Source of the DNA: Roseovarius sp.
GTDB taxonomy: Bacteria > Pseudomonadota > Alphaproteobacteria > Rhodobacterales > Rhodobacteraceae
Assembly (NCBI GenBank): GCA_021775255.1
Contig: JAJFIA010000004.1
Span: 291,896 to 355,895, forward strand
Direction of reading: 5' to 3'
Length of the DNA: 64,000 bases
In this document: positions 18,358 to 26,701 of the stretch, one piece after another
How the letters are laid out: every line of letters starts with the position of its first letter
Numbering within the stretch: position 1 is the first letter of the stretch
Notes under the pieces: generated by a model
Database searches by the model: none
Told to the model about the DNA's origin: nothing
What the model saw: only the letters and a program-made list of their open reading frames with translations
Made by a program: the position numbers and the translations under genes

Positions 18358-18777
18358 TCACAGCACCCCGATATCGGCCAGAGCCTCGGAAAGCCCGGTG
18401 GGCAGGGCCTCTTCATTTGCCCGCGTCATCGGCAGATCAGCCGGGGCATCTTCCGGGGCCAGATACCTCCAGCCCTGAAACGGCCGCCGCCGGACGATTG
18501 TGGTTCGGATAAGCCCAGGCTCCAGCACAAAGGCGCAGCGGCGGATACCATCACTGCCGATCACCTCATCAAACCGCAAAACCCTTTGGCGGCAGCGGAT
18601 ATGGCCCTGAATGACCCAGAAAATACTGCCGCCCATAAGCACCTCATCGCGGCGTTTTGGCCACATCCGGGTGATATGGCGCGGCAATCCGTCCGGCCCC
18701 TGCGCGCGTGGCTTTTTGTGCCATTCGGTCAGGCTATCAACAGTTTCGGTACCAACGCTGAGTTTGATCAGATGCAT
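18358..18777 (-). CDS. DUF1489-family protein
   Basis: This is a 139-residue soluble protein of the DUF1489 family, found widely in alphaproteobacteria with no known role. It starts MHLIKLSVGTETVDSLTEW and has the conserved HITRMWPKRRDEVLMGGSIF and GWRYLAPEDAPADL segments. ATG at 18777 is used because the upstream in-frame extension reads through promoter-like AT-rich DNA. It is divergent from nrdJ, with the 150 bp inverted-repeat element in between. Confidence 0.88.
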   Translation of the reverse strand: MHLIKLSVGTETVDSLTEWHKKPRAQGPDGLPRHITRMWPKRRDEVLMGGSIFWVIQGHIRCRQRVLRFDEVIGSDGIRRCAFVLEPGLIRTTIVRRRPFQGWRYLAPEDAPADLPMTRANEEALPTGLSEALADIGVL

Positions 18778-18855
18778 CACGGTTAAAGAATCCCTAAGAC
18801 CTATATAGTGTATAGAATTGCATCCGGCTTCAATAGACCACTGCACAGTCTGATA

Positions 18856-19005
18856 TTTGTCAAAAATGCCAGCACCCGCTCGGGTGGGTGCCTTGTGCTA
18901 CATATGACAAACCGAAGGGCCTTCAGTATATATCAGGCCTATCATCAAGTTGAGCCGTTAGAAGCACCCGCCATGGGGCGGGCGGGTGCTGGCATTTTTG
19001 ACAAA
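18856..19005. repeat. MITE-like element copy 1 with 24-bp terminal inverted repeats
   Basis: The left end (18856-18879) and right end (18982-19005) are exact reverse complements, reading inwards from GTCAAAAATGCCAGCACC. Each end also folds locally (GCACCC/GGGTGC on the left; GCACCCGCC/GGCGGGTGC on the right), and outside each hairpin a TTTTTGAC run points outward. It sits in the divergent promoter region of DUF1489 and nrdJ. Copy 2 is at 49795-49944, with conserved ends and a conserved right-inner segment (GAGCCGTTAGAAGCACCCGC and its equivalent). No ORF is carried. Confidence 0.85.
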
Positions 19006-19088
19006 ATGCCGGGTTTCAGAAGATATAATTGGGCTATGCGGAACACATGAGCTAAGGTGATTACCTTTCCGCACCAAGGAATCACCTT

Positions 19089-21380
19089 ATGACCCGTTTT
19101 GCAGCTCCGATTGCTGAACAAATCTGGAATATGAAATACCGCTACACCCCGGCGGATGGAACCGGCGATCAATCGGTCGAGGATAGCTGGCGGCGGATTG
19201 CCCGCGCGCTGGCGGCACCCGAGGATCAGCCGGATGAGTGGGAGGATGAGTTTTATACCGCTCTGGAAGATTTCAAATTCCTGCCCGCGGGCCGGATCAC
19301 CGCGGGCGCGGGCACCGGGCGGTCGGTGACGCTGTTCAACTGCTTTGTCATGGGCACCATCCCCGATGACATGGGCGGCATATTCGATGGCCTGCGCGAG
19401 GCCGCCCTGACCATGCAGCAGGGCGGCGGCATCGGCTATGATTTTTCCACCATCCGGCCCAAAGGGGCTGTTGTGAAGGGTGTCGGTGCCGATGCCAGCG
19501 GGCCGCTTAGCTTCATGGATGTGTGGGATGCCATGTGCCGCACGATCATGAGCGCGGGTTCGCGGCGCGGCGCAATGATGGCAACGATGCGCTGTGATCA
19601 CCCCGATATCGAGGATTTCATCGCCGTCAAAGCCGATCCGGCGCGGCTCAGGATGTTCAATCTCAGTGTACTGATCACCGATGCTTTCATGGCCGCCGTC
19701 AAGGCCGATGGCCCGTGGGATTTGAAATTTGACGGCAAGGTATATCACACCATTCAGGCGCGGGATCTGTGGAACAGGATCATGCGCGCCACCTATGAAT
19801 TTGCCGAACCGGGGGTGATTTTCATCGACCGGATCAACGCCGCCAACAATCTTGGCTATTGCGAGCAAATCACCGCAACAAACCCGTGCGGCGAACAGCC
19901 CCTGCCGCCTTATGGTGCCTGCCTGCTGGGCTCGATCAATCTGGCGCGGCTGGTCACACATGCGTTTGAGGACGCGGCCGACGTGGACGGGGCCGCGCTT
20001 GACCGGCTGGTCACCACAGCCGTGCGGATGATGGATAATGTGATTGATGTCTCAAAATTTCCGCTTGAGGCACAGGCACGCGAGGCACGCGCCAAGCGCC
20101 GGATCGGGCTTGGGGTCACCGGGCTGGCGGATGCCCTGCTGATGGTGGGGCTGCGCTATGGCTCCGAGGAAGCGGCGCGTCAGACCGAGCAATGGCTGCA
20201 CAGTATTTCGCGCGCCGCCTATCTGGCGTCGGTGGATTTGGCACGCGAAAAGGGGGCATTCCCCTTGTTTGACGCAGATGCCTATCTGGCCAGTGGCACC
20301 ATGCAGGCAATGGACACGGATGTGCGCGCGGCGATTGCTGCCCACGGCATCCGCAACGCGCTTTTGACCTCGATCGCGCCGACCGGCACGATCAGCCTTT
20401 ATGCCGGTAATGTCAGCTCGGGCATCGAGCCGGTCTTTGCCTATTCCTACACCCGCAAGGTTTTGCAAAAGGATGACTCACGCACGCAAGAGGAAGTGGT
20501 GGATTATGCCGTGGCCCTGTGGCGGGAAAAATTTGCCGACGCAGCCCTGCCGGATCATTTTGTCAATTCTCAGACGCTGGCGCCCGCCGCGCATGTGAAA
20601 ATGCAGGCGGCGGCACAGAAATGGATCGACAGCTCAATCTCGAAAACCATCAACTGCCCCCCAGATATCAGCTTTGACGCCTTCAAGGATGTCTACCAAC
20701 AAGCCTGGGATCTGGGCTGCAAGGGCTGTACCACCTACCGGCCCAATGAGGTAACCGGCTCGGTCCTGAGCGTGGCAGAGAGCGCTGACAAAGCACCGGG
20801 AGAGGCCCCGGATCAGGCCCGGGGCGGGGTCCCTGCGGAGGGCGGTGAGATCGTTTATATGTCCGAGCCGCTGGACCGGCCCGGCGCGCTTGAGGGCAAC
20901 ACCTATAAACTGAAATGGCCCGACAGCAATCACGCGATTTATGTCACCGTCAATGATGTGGTTCTGAATGGCCACCGGCGCCCGTTTGAAGTGTTCATCA
21001 ACTCCAAGAACATGGAGCATTTTGCCTGGACCGTGGCCCTCACCCGGATGATCAGCGCGGTGTTTCGGCGCGGCGGCGATGTGTCATTCGTGGTGGAGGA
21101 ATTGAAAGCCGTGTTCGACCCGCGCGGCGGCGCGTGGATGGAGGGCAAATACATCCCCTCAATCCTCGCGGCCATCGGCGGCATTCTTGAGCGGCACATG
21201 ATCAGCACCGGCTTTATCGAGGGTGAGGGGCTTGGCCTCAAATCCGATCCGCAGGCGCAGGTGGTGAACCTTGATAATACCGCCAAAGGCCCCGCCTGCC
21301 CGGCCTGCGGCCAATACGGCATGCGGATGATCGAAGGCTGCATGACCTGCGGCAGTTGCGGCCACAGCAAATGCGGATAA
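19089..21380 (+). CDS. nrdJ: Class II (adenosylcobalamin-dependent) ribonucleotide reductase
   Basis: NrdJ makes deoxyribonucleotides with an adenosylcobalamin radical, so it works with or without oxygen. The 763-residue chain shows FLPAGRITAGAGTGRSVTLFNCFV, QGGGIGYDFSTIRPKGA, NPCGEQPLPPYGACLLGSIN and SIAPTGTISLYAGNVSSGIEP. It ends with a zinc-ribbon-like tail (CPACGQYGMRMIEGCMTCGSCGHSKCG region, four CxxC-type pairs). Residues about 570-585 form a Pro/Gly/Ala-rich insertion (APGEAPDQARGGVPAEGG) that coincides with a palindromic DNA repeat. No cobalamin riboswitch was seen upstream; a MITE-like element lies 84 bp before the start. Confidence 0.95.
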   Translation: MTRFAAPIAEQIWNMKYRYTPADGTGDQSVEDSWRRIARALAAPEDQPDEWEDEFYTALEDFKFLPAGRITAGAGTGRSVTLFNCFVMGTIPDDMGGIFDGLREAALTMQQGGGIGYDFSTIRPKGAVVKGVGADASGPLSFMDVWDAMCRTIMSAGSRRGAMMATMRCDHPDIEDFIAVKADPARLRMFNLSVLITDAFMAAVKADGPWDLKFDGKVYHTIQARDLWNRIMRATYEFAEPGVIFIDRINAANNLGYCEQITATNPCGEQPLPPYGACLLGSINLARLVTHAFEDAADVDGAALDRLVTTAVRMMDNVIDVSKFPLEAQAREARAKRRIGLGVTGLADALLMVGLRYGSEEAARQTEQWLHSISRAAYLASVDLAREKGAFPLFDADAYLASGTMQAMDTDVRAAIAAHGIRNALLTSIAPTGTISLYAGNVSSGIEPVFAYSYTRKVLQKDDSRTQEEVVDYAVALWREKFADAALPDHFVNSQTLAPAAHVKMQAAAQKWIDSSISKTINCPPDISFDAFKDVYQQAWDLGCKGCTTYRPNEVTGSVLSVAESADKAPGEAPDQARGGVPAEGGEIVYMSEPLDRPGALEGNTYKLKWPDSNHAIYVTVNDVVLNGHRRPFEVFINSKNMEHFAWTVALTRMISAVFRRGGDVSFVVEELKAVFDPRGGAWMEGKYIPSILAAIGGILERHMISTGFIEGEGLGLKSDPQAQVVNLDNTAKGPACPACGQYGMRMIEGCMTCGSCGHSKCG
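20800..20827. repeat. CCCCGG palindromic repeat unit inside the nrdJ reading frame
   Basis: The segment matches 15802-15828 over 27 bases with two mismatches (CAAGTCC there, CAGGCCC here). It keeps the nrdJ frame open and encodes the linker PGEAPDQARGG between two conserved parts of the reductase. Both facts together suggest insertion of a mobile palindrome into a permissive loop. Confidence 0.75.
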
Positions 21381-21402
21381 GGCAAAGCACCCGATAAACA
21401 AT

Positions 21403-21450
21403 AGGCACCGCACAGAGAACCATCATCACTTCAGTGAATTCTCAAACAAA
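21403..21450 (-). pseudogene. Remnant of an SBP-gene 3' end and its terminator
   Basis: Read on the minus strand, the sequence codes LFENSLK followed by a stop, nearly identical to the end of the LysM/SBP gene at 22409 (LFENSLKR, stop). It is followed by AGGCACCGCA-type sequence equal to one arm of that gene's terminator. The remnant lies 17 bp past the stop of the lectin-like gene. It indicates that a third SBP copy once ended here or that the 3' end was duplicated. Confidence 0.65.
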
Positions 21451-21466
21451 TCCAGGGGCAGCTTAC

Positions 21467-22114
21467 TTAATCGGCTGCAAAACAGTAGAAATATCCGTTT
21501 CCTCCGGTCGAATGCAAGGCGTCCGCCCCGCAGCCACGTGAATCATGCGCAGCATTCCAGGAAGTATTGCCACCGCCATGGCGGTCGTGATGTCCGACTG
21601 TGGCTGAACCCTCACCGTTCGATGTCCAGTTTGAGCAGGTTTTGTCACCCTCCTGCCAGGGGAAATAGGCCGTGCCATCGGCCTGCGTCCCGGTCAGAAT
21701 ATCATGCTCATTGGGCTTGTCGCCACGGCCTTTGATCCGATTGCCATTCTCATCGACAGCGGTGCGCAGATACAGGTTTGGAAAAATATGTAGCTGATCG
21801 GGATCAACAGCTATCAGTTCACCATTGGCATTGTACCATGGTCCGGTGCCAATGCGAGAGCGGGCCGATATGCCACGCTTCCCCTCTTCTTGAGTGCTCA
21901 GATAAGCCCGCCATGTGCGGCCCGTTGCGCCAGCGTTCTCCGCAAGTTTCGCGCAATGGGCGTCTGCACCATCAAGCCCGCCCAGATTTGCGCCATCCCC
22001 CATGCCAACCGAGGTTACAAAAAAGCCCATTGCAGGATCATCTGCCAAGGCAGGGGATGTTGAGATACCAATGGTGGAACAAATCAAGGCCGCCAGAGCA
22101 TTTTTCATGTTCAT
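21467..22114 (-). CDS. Secreted lectin-like (DUF1554-type) protein
   Basis: The 215-residue product has a signal peptide (MNMKNALAALICSTIGISTSPALA). Its domain begins FFVTSVGMGDGANLGGLDGADAHCAKLA, contains WRAYLSTQ, and ends CSNWTSNG...DSRGCGADALHSTGGNGYFYCFA. This pattern matches the C-type-lectin/endostatin-like fold often annotated as 'lectin' in Rhodobacteraceae. The paired Cys residues suggest disulphides in the periplasm or outside. ATG at 22114 follows GGGAG by 6 bases. It is downstream of two LysM/SBP genes on the same strand but behind a strong terminator. Confidence 0.75.
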   Translation of the reverse strand: MNMKNALAALICSTIGISTSPALADDPAMGFFVTSVGMGDGANLGGLDGADAHCAKLAENAGATGRTWRAYLSTQEEGKRGISARSRIGTGPWYNANGELIAVDPDQLHIFPNLYLRTAVDENGNRIKGRGDKPNEHDILTGTQADGTAYFPWQEGDKTCSNWTSNGEGSATVGHHDRHGGGNTSWNAAHDSRGCGADALHSTGGNGYFYCFAAD

Positions 22115-22355
22115 AATATTCTCCCTACCAATGTTTTTATCCAATAAAGGTGCCATATTGAATGCCACAAGCATATGCCTCATCGCGAGTATCACGAAGG
22201 TTTGAATGTGTTTTGCATGATGCACCTTCAGCATGACCTTGCCAATCCATCAGAACATCCAAATAGCAGCAATATCCCGTATTTCGGTTATCGGGTGTTT
22301 CCCCGTCACAGATTTATGGCAATGAGAACCACGCCTCAATCCACGCACCGTAAAC

Positions 22356-22390
22356 AAAAAAAGGCACCGCAAGTTGCCCTGCGGTGCCTG
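22356..22390 (-). terminator. Rho-independent terminator after the LysM/SBP gene
   Basis: On the minus strand AGGCACCGCA and TGCGGTGCCT form a perfect 10-base stem with an 8-base loop, followed by a run of seven T. It ends the transcript of the SBP gene at 22409. The lectin-like gene beyond therefore needs its own promoter within 22115-22355, a stretch that otherwise shows no feature. Confidence 0.9.
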
Positions 22391-22408
22391 TTCCCGTTTT
22401 GAAGATCA

Positions 22409-23443
22409 TCACCTCTTCAGTGAATTCTCAAACAAAGTCAGATGGCGGAAGATGATCTGATTATACCGCCCGGATGCCTTGAGGGCGGCAAGGCCCGAAT
22501 TGATCCGGAAAAGATGGGTTGTCCCGCGCCAGTTCTTTTTCGAGATTACCACATGCAGGCTTTTCTCGGCAAAAGGCCGGCCAAGGGCCGATACGCTGCC
22601 CTCAAATCCCATTTCCCTGATTGTTTTGGCCCCGGTAACGGCATTGGTTGCAACCGTATCAACATCGCCCAGAGCCAGCAGCTTGAAGCAATCTTCGGTC
22701 GCTTCGGCCTTCACAAGCGTGACCAGACCTTTTTCCAGCCATTTACGGCCATCGCCATTCAGTTGCTGATCAAAATAACCTTCGGAATAACATACGGTTT
22801 TACCCCAGATATCCTCATCATTTTCATAGGCAAAGGTGTTGCCATTGCGCACATAGAGCATGATCAGAAGGTTCATCACCGGATCGGAAAAATGAAAACT
22901 CTGGCAAATCTGATTGCCGGGATCACTCTCGCAATCCGGGCGGAACCAGGGGAAGCCCATATCGTATTTCTGACTGTCCAGCAGCGGGAAAAGATGCTGT
23001 GACCAGTTATCATTCCAGGTGATGCTGAAGGATACCGGCTCGGGCGTTTCTTCCATTGCCGCATTCACCAACTCGGTAATGATCCCCTGCCCCGGCCATT
23101 TCCGGCTGGTGAAGGGGGCATTGTTACCGCCGGTCAGCAGCTTCATCTCAGCGTTTTCATCCTGAAGCGGTGTGCTGTCAGGTGTCAGATCTTCAAGTGA
23201 GCAGGGGATTACAAGCGCCATCCCCTCGCTTACCTGCAGATCCGATCCGCTGATGATCTTCTGGTTATTGTAATAGATAAGCGACGATTTGCTTTTGTCG
23301 CCATCATAATGCGCCGCCGCGATCGAGGCCAGTGTATCACCCGCCTTGACCGTATAAGTCGTGTTACATTCCGCAGCATATCCAGCCGCGGCAAAAACTG
23401 TTGCCGCGGCTGTAGTTGCAAAAAGACCCCAAATAGACTTCAT
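22409..23443 (-). CDS. LysM domain fused to ABC-type solute-binding protein (paralogue A)
   Basis: The 344-residue protein has a signal peptide ending ...AAGYAA. A LysM module follows (CNTTYTVKAGDTLASIAAAHY...GMALVIPC, about 26-81), with a Cys at each end that may form a disulphide. An SBP_bac_3-type domain (about 95-340) then shows DMGFPWFRPDCE and FHFSDPVMNLLIMLYVR. LysM binds peptidoglycan-like glycans, so the binding protein may be held at the cell wall. No permease or ATPase gene is nearby. It lies 32 bp after paralogue B and is followed by a terminator. Confidence 0.85.
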   Translation of the reverse strand: MKSIWGLFATTAAATVFAAAGYAAECNTTYTVKAGDTLASIAAAHYDGDKSKSSLIYYNNQKIISGSDLQVSEGMALVIPCSLEDLTPDSTPLQDENAEMKLLTGGNNAPFTSRKWPGQGIITELVNAAMEETPEPVSFSITWNDNWSQHLFPLLDSQKYDMGFPWFRPDCESDPGNQICQSFHFSDPVMNLLIMLYVRNGNTFAYENDEDIWGKTVCYSEGYFDQQLNGDGRKWLEKGLVTLVKAEATEDCFKLLALGDVDTVATNAVTGAKTIREMGFEGSVSALGRPFAEKSLHVVISKKNWRGTTHLFRINSGLAALKASGRYNQIIFRHLTLFENSLKR

Positions 23444-23475
23444 ATTAAGCCCCCTAATTGCCTTTTGGCGGTTGC

Positions 23476-24552
23476 TTAGAAATCAGAATAGATACGCGAC
23501 AGATGTGCATCAATGATTTTCTGATATTCGCCGGACGCCTTGATATCGCGCAGCCCGCCATTGATCAGATCCAGCAATTCCTTGGCACGGGGATGGGTTT
23601 TGTGGATCAGAACATGCAGACCTTCAATCGACAGTGGTTTGGTGTCGATCACAACAACCTTGTCCTTGATACCCAGTTGTTTCATTTCCGCACGGCCAGT
23701 AAATTCATTCGCGGCCACGGCATCAACCTTGCCTTCCATCAGCAGATTGAAGCAATCCGTCATTGTATGCGGACGGGTCAGGGTGATCTTTTCGTCCTTC
23801 ACCCAGTTACGGCCGTTTTTATCCAGATCATGGGTATAGTAGCCGGCCGGGCGGCACAGGTTCAGGCCTTCGATATCGGAATCCTGAGTATATTTGATCG
23901 GGTGATCCTTGTTGGTGAACAGCAGGATGAGCATCTCGAACATCGGGTCCGAGAAATAGAAATTCTGGCAGCGATACGCATCCGGGTTGGTTTCACATGC
24001 CGGGCGCAGCCAGGGCACCCCAACATCCAAAAGTGCGTTTGAAAGCAACGGCTCCAGATGCGCCGAGAAATCATTTACCCAATAAAAGCCAAACCCTTCC
24101 TTGGGATCCGCATCCTCCATGGATTTTTGCATGACATCAATAACCATCCCGCCATTTGGCAAGGAGCGATCCATGAACGGCTTGTAATCATCCGCCACCA
24201 GGATGCTGATTTTCTTACGGCTTTGAGCGCTGCCGGGGGTTACTGTTATCGGCTCGGCTTCGGCAGTATCCGTTACTTCTGTCCCGCCTGCGAGGCCCGT
24301 GGGCTTGCCGTTGATGCAGGTTATGTGCAGTACGGTGCCCTCATAAATCAATTCCGGTGAGCCCCCGATAACATCGGAATTGCTGTTATAGATCACCGAC
24401 CATTTATCTTTATCGCCATAAAGGTTTTGGGCAATCTGCGAGAGGCTGTCCCCTGGTGTAACTGTATAATTTCCGCCGCATGTTTCCGCATAGGCAGCTG
24501 AGGCAGACAGCCCCATTGATAATGTGGCCATGGCCATGAATTTCTTAAGCAT
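23476..24552 (-). CDS. LysM domain fused to ABC-type solute-binding protein (paralogue B)
   Basis: This protein of about 358 residues has the same plan as the gene at 22409: signal peptide (MLKKFMAMATLSMGLSASAAYA), Cys-bounded LysM (CGGNYTVTPGDSLSQIAQNLYG...HITC), then an SBP_bac_3 domain (ISILVADDYKPFMDRSLPNG, VPWLRPACETNPDAYRCQNFYFSDPMFEMLILLF). The two copies are clearly homologous but well diverged. ATG at 24552 has GAGGG 5 bases upstream and is preferred to ATG 24564. It is first in a two-gene unit. The ligand cannot be read from sequence. Confidence 0.85.
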   Translation of the reverse strand: MLKKFMAMATLSMGLSASAAYAETCGGNYTVTPGDSLSQIAQNLYGDKDKWSVIYNSNSDVIGGSPELIYEGTVLHITCINGKPTGLAGGTEVTDTAEAEPITVTPGSAQSRKKISILVADDYKPFMDRSLPNGGMVIDVMQKSMEDADPKEGFGFYWVNDFSAHLEPLLSNALLDVGVPWLRPACETNPDAYRCQNFYFSDPMFEMLILLFTNKDHPIKYTQDSDIEGLNLCRPAGYYTHDLDKNGRNWVKDEKITLTRPHTMTDCFNLLMEGKVDAVAANEFTGRAEMKQLGIKDKVVVIDTKPLSIEGLHVLIHKTHPRAKELLDLINGGLRDIKASGEYQKIIDAHLSRIYSDF

Positions 24553-24748
24553 GTGGTCCCTCATATCGGCGATTGTTCGCCAATTCCTCCGTTTGTTTCT
24601 GAATACAGCAACAATTACCCATTTTCACATGCCAGTCAAACAAACTATGAAACAATGACTGCATATAATTTTGATTTAATTTCATAGGATTAAACTTTGT
24701 TCATTGGTGCAGTCAGGCTGAATAATACAATCCATGCCAACACAAGTC

Positions 24749-25741
24749 TTAATTCGTTTCATTTTGATGGCGCAGACGTTTTGGCGACATGCCATATGAC
24801 CGTGTAAGCGCCCGGCTCAAGGCGGCCGGGGATTCGTAACCACAGCGCAGGGCAATCTCGACCAGATCAAGCGCCGTGCCTTCCAGCAATTTTCGTGCCA
24901 TTGAAAGCCGTAAATGCCGGTATACCTCGCCCGGTGGTGCCCCAAGGGCGCGCCTGAAATGCCGGTCAAGCGTGCGCGGCTGACATGTCAGCCTTTGCGC
25001 CAGTATCGACAGTTTCAAAGGGCTTTCCATGTTCTCGCGCATCATGTTCAATGCTTTTTGCACCAATGGATCACGCACACCGCGCCCTTCGCGGGGCATC
25101 CCGACCGGCGGCTCACCATGGAGAAACAACCCCTCAACATCCAGCCGCGCGGACAAGCCCAGATGGGTGCTGATCAGGCCCAAAGTCAGATCAAGCGCCG
25201 ACATTGCCCCGGCGCAGGTCACCCTTGGGCCATCCGCAACAACCCGCGCCTCAACCGCGTCAACCGCCCGAAACTGCCCGCTGAAAGCCTCAAGAACATC
25301 CCAGTGTACCGTGGCCCGCCGCCCCTCCAGCAACCCGGCCGAAGCCATCAGCCATGGCCCCGTATCAAGCCCTACGGTTATATCCGCCAGCCTTGCCGCC
25401 CGGCGCAATTCCCGGCGCACATGGTTTGTATCATGGGTTTCATGGGCATAACTTGCGATAATAAAAAGATAATCGCAGTTTTTCAGCTCTGATAGCGGCG
25501 CATCCGGCAAAATCTGTAACCCGCTTGATGACAGTACCGGCGCGCCCTCAAGCGTATGGATTTTCCAGTTAAACGCCCGAACCTGTGCCAGCGTGTTGGC
25601 GGCCCTTAACGGCTCAAGGCAATTCGCCAGACAGAGGTTTGAAAACTGATCAAAGATCAAAAAGGCAAACCTGACGGGCTTATCCGGTGTTTTTGTCCAT
25701 TGCTGCAACATTATTGTCTGATACGGCAAAATTAATTTCAT
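24749..25741 (-). CDS. cdhR: GlxA-type AraC-family regulator, likely CdhR
   Basis: The 330-residue regulator has an N-terminal DJ-1/PfpI-like ligand-sensing domain (VRFAFLIFDQFSNLCLANCLEPLRAAN) and a C-terminal AraC double HTH (ILAQRLTCQPRTLDRHFRRAL, EIALRCGYESPAALSRAL). In Pseudomonas, CdhR of this family activates the carnitine dehydrogenase operon, and here the gene is divergent from cdhC with 45 bp between starts. Control of the adjacent operon by carnitine or a related betaine is inferred from that placement. ATG at 25711 is an alternative start. Confidence 0.8.
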   Translation of the reverse strand: MKLILPYQTIMLQQWTKTPDKPVRFAFLIFDQFSNLCLANCLEPLRAANTLAQVRAFNWKIHTLEGAPVLSSSGLQILPDAPLSELKNCDYLFIIASYAHETHDTNHVRRELRRAARLADITVGLDTGPWLMASAGLLEGRRATVHWDVLEAFSGQFRAVDAVEARVVADGPRVTCAGAMSALDLTLGLISTHLGLSARLDVEGLFLHGEPPVGMPREGRGVRDPLVQKALNMMRENMESPLKLSILAQRLTCQPRTLDRHFRRALGAPPGEVYRHLRLSMARKLLEGTALDLVEIALRCGYESPAALSRALTRSYGMSPKRLRHQNETN

Positions 25742-25786
25742 ATCCAGAGCGCTACGCTCAAGCCACTTTCACAAGGGAGAAAACCC

Positions 25787-26701
25787 ATGCCACTGGCCAT
25801 GAATCGCGATGTTTTCATCACCTGCGCCGTCACCGGATCGGGCAGCACCCAAGGCCGCAGCCCGCATGTGCCGCGCTCGCCTGCGCAAATCGCCGACAGC
25901 GCCATTGCCGCGGCCAAAGCCGGGGCTGCGATTGTGCATTGCCATGTGCGCGACCCCGATACCGGCGCGCCCTCGCGTGATCTTGGCCTTTTTCGCGAAG
26001 TGACCGACCGCATTCGCGCCTCGGATACCGATGTGGTGCTCAACCTCACCGCAGGCATGGGCGGCGATATGGTGTTTGGCCCGTCCGAGCGCCCCTTGCC
26101 CCTGAATAAAGACGGCACCGACATGGCCGGCGCGGCCGAACGGGTCGAGCATGTCAAACAATGCCGGCCCGAGATTTGCACCCTTGATTGCGGCACGATG
26201 AACTTTGCCGAGGCCGATTACGTGATGACCAACACCCCCGGCATGCTGACCGCCATGGGCCGGATGATGACCGCCCTTGGCGTCAAACCCGAGATCGAGG
26301 CGTTTGATACCGGCCATTTATGGTATGCCAAACAACTGGTTGCCGATGGCGTGCTGGAGCCGGATGCTTTGGTGCAGCTTTGCATGGGGGTGCCGTGGGG
26401 CGCGCCAGATGATCTCAATACCTTCATGGCGATGGTCAACAATGTGCCCCCCGAATGGACATTTTCCGCCTTCGGTTTGGGGCGCAATGAAATGGCCTAT
26501 GTGGCGGCCTCGGTGCTGGCAGGCGGCAATGTGCGGGTCGGGCTTGAGGATAACCTGATGCTGGATCGCGGTGTGCTGGCGGAAAACTGGCAGTTGGTCG
26601 AGCGCGCGGCAAACATCATTGAAAACCTCGGCGCGCGGGTCATTGGCCCTGATGAGGTCCGCAAAAAACTGAACCTCACCAAACAGGCCCCCGAGGGATG
26701 A
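25787..26701 (+). CDS. cdhC: 3-dehydrocarnitine cleavage enzyme (BKACE family)
   Basis: BKACE/DUF849 enzymes transfer a beta-keto acid's acetyl part to acetyl-CoA. CdhC converts 3-dehydrocarnitine plus acetyl-CoA to glycine betainyl-CoA and acetoacetate. The 304-residue TIM-barrel protein has ITCAVTGS, the zinc-binding HCHVRDP, LDCGTMNF, FDTGHLWYA and the terminal GLEDN loop. AAGGGAG precedes the ATG. It is the first gene of the operon and overlaps the next by 4 bp. The substrate is inferred from the fused carnitine dehydrogenase two genes on. Confidence 0.88.
   Translation: MPLAMNRDVFITCAVTGSGSTQGRSPHVPRSPAQIADSAIAAAKAGAAIVHCHVRDPDTGAPSRDLGLFREVTDRIRASDTDVVLNLTAGMGGDMVFGPSERPLPLNKDGTDMAGAAERVEHVKQCRPEICTLDCGTMNFAEADYVMTNTPGMLTAMGRMMTALGVKPEIEAFDTGHLWYAKQLVADGVLEPDALVQLCMGVPWGAPDDLNTFMAMVNNVPPEWTFSAFGLGRNEMAYVAASVLAGGNVRVGLEDNLMLDRGVLAENWQLVERAANIIENLGARVIGPDEVRKKLNLTKQAPEG

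Noticed and set aside
18795..18830. CTATATAGTGTATAG as an NrdR box upstream of nrdJ.
   Set aside because: Only the right half fits the NrdR consensus, spacing is 15 rather than 16 bases, no second box is present, and the MITE-like element lies between it and nrdJ.
18778..19088. Cobalamin riboswitch upstream of the B12-dependent reductase.
   Set aside because: No B12-box-like sequence or multi-stem layout was found; the structure present is the inverted-repeat element that also occurs at 49.8 kb.
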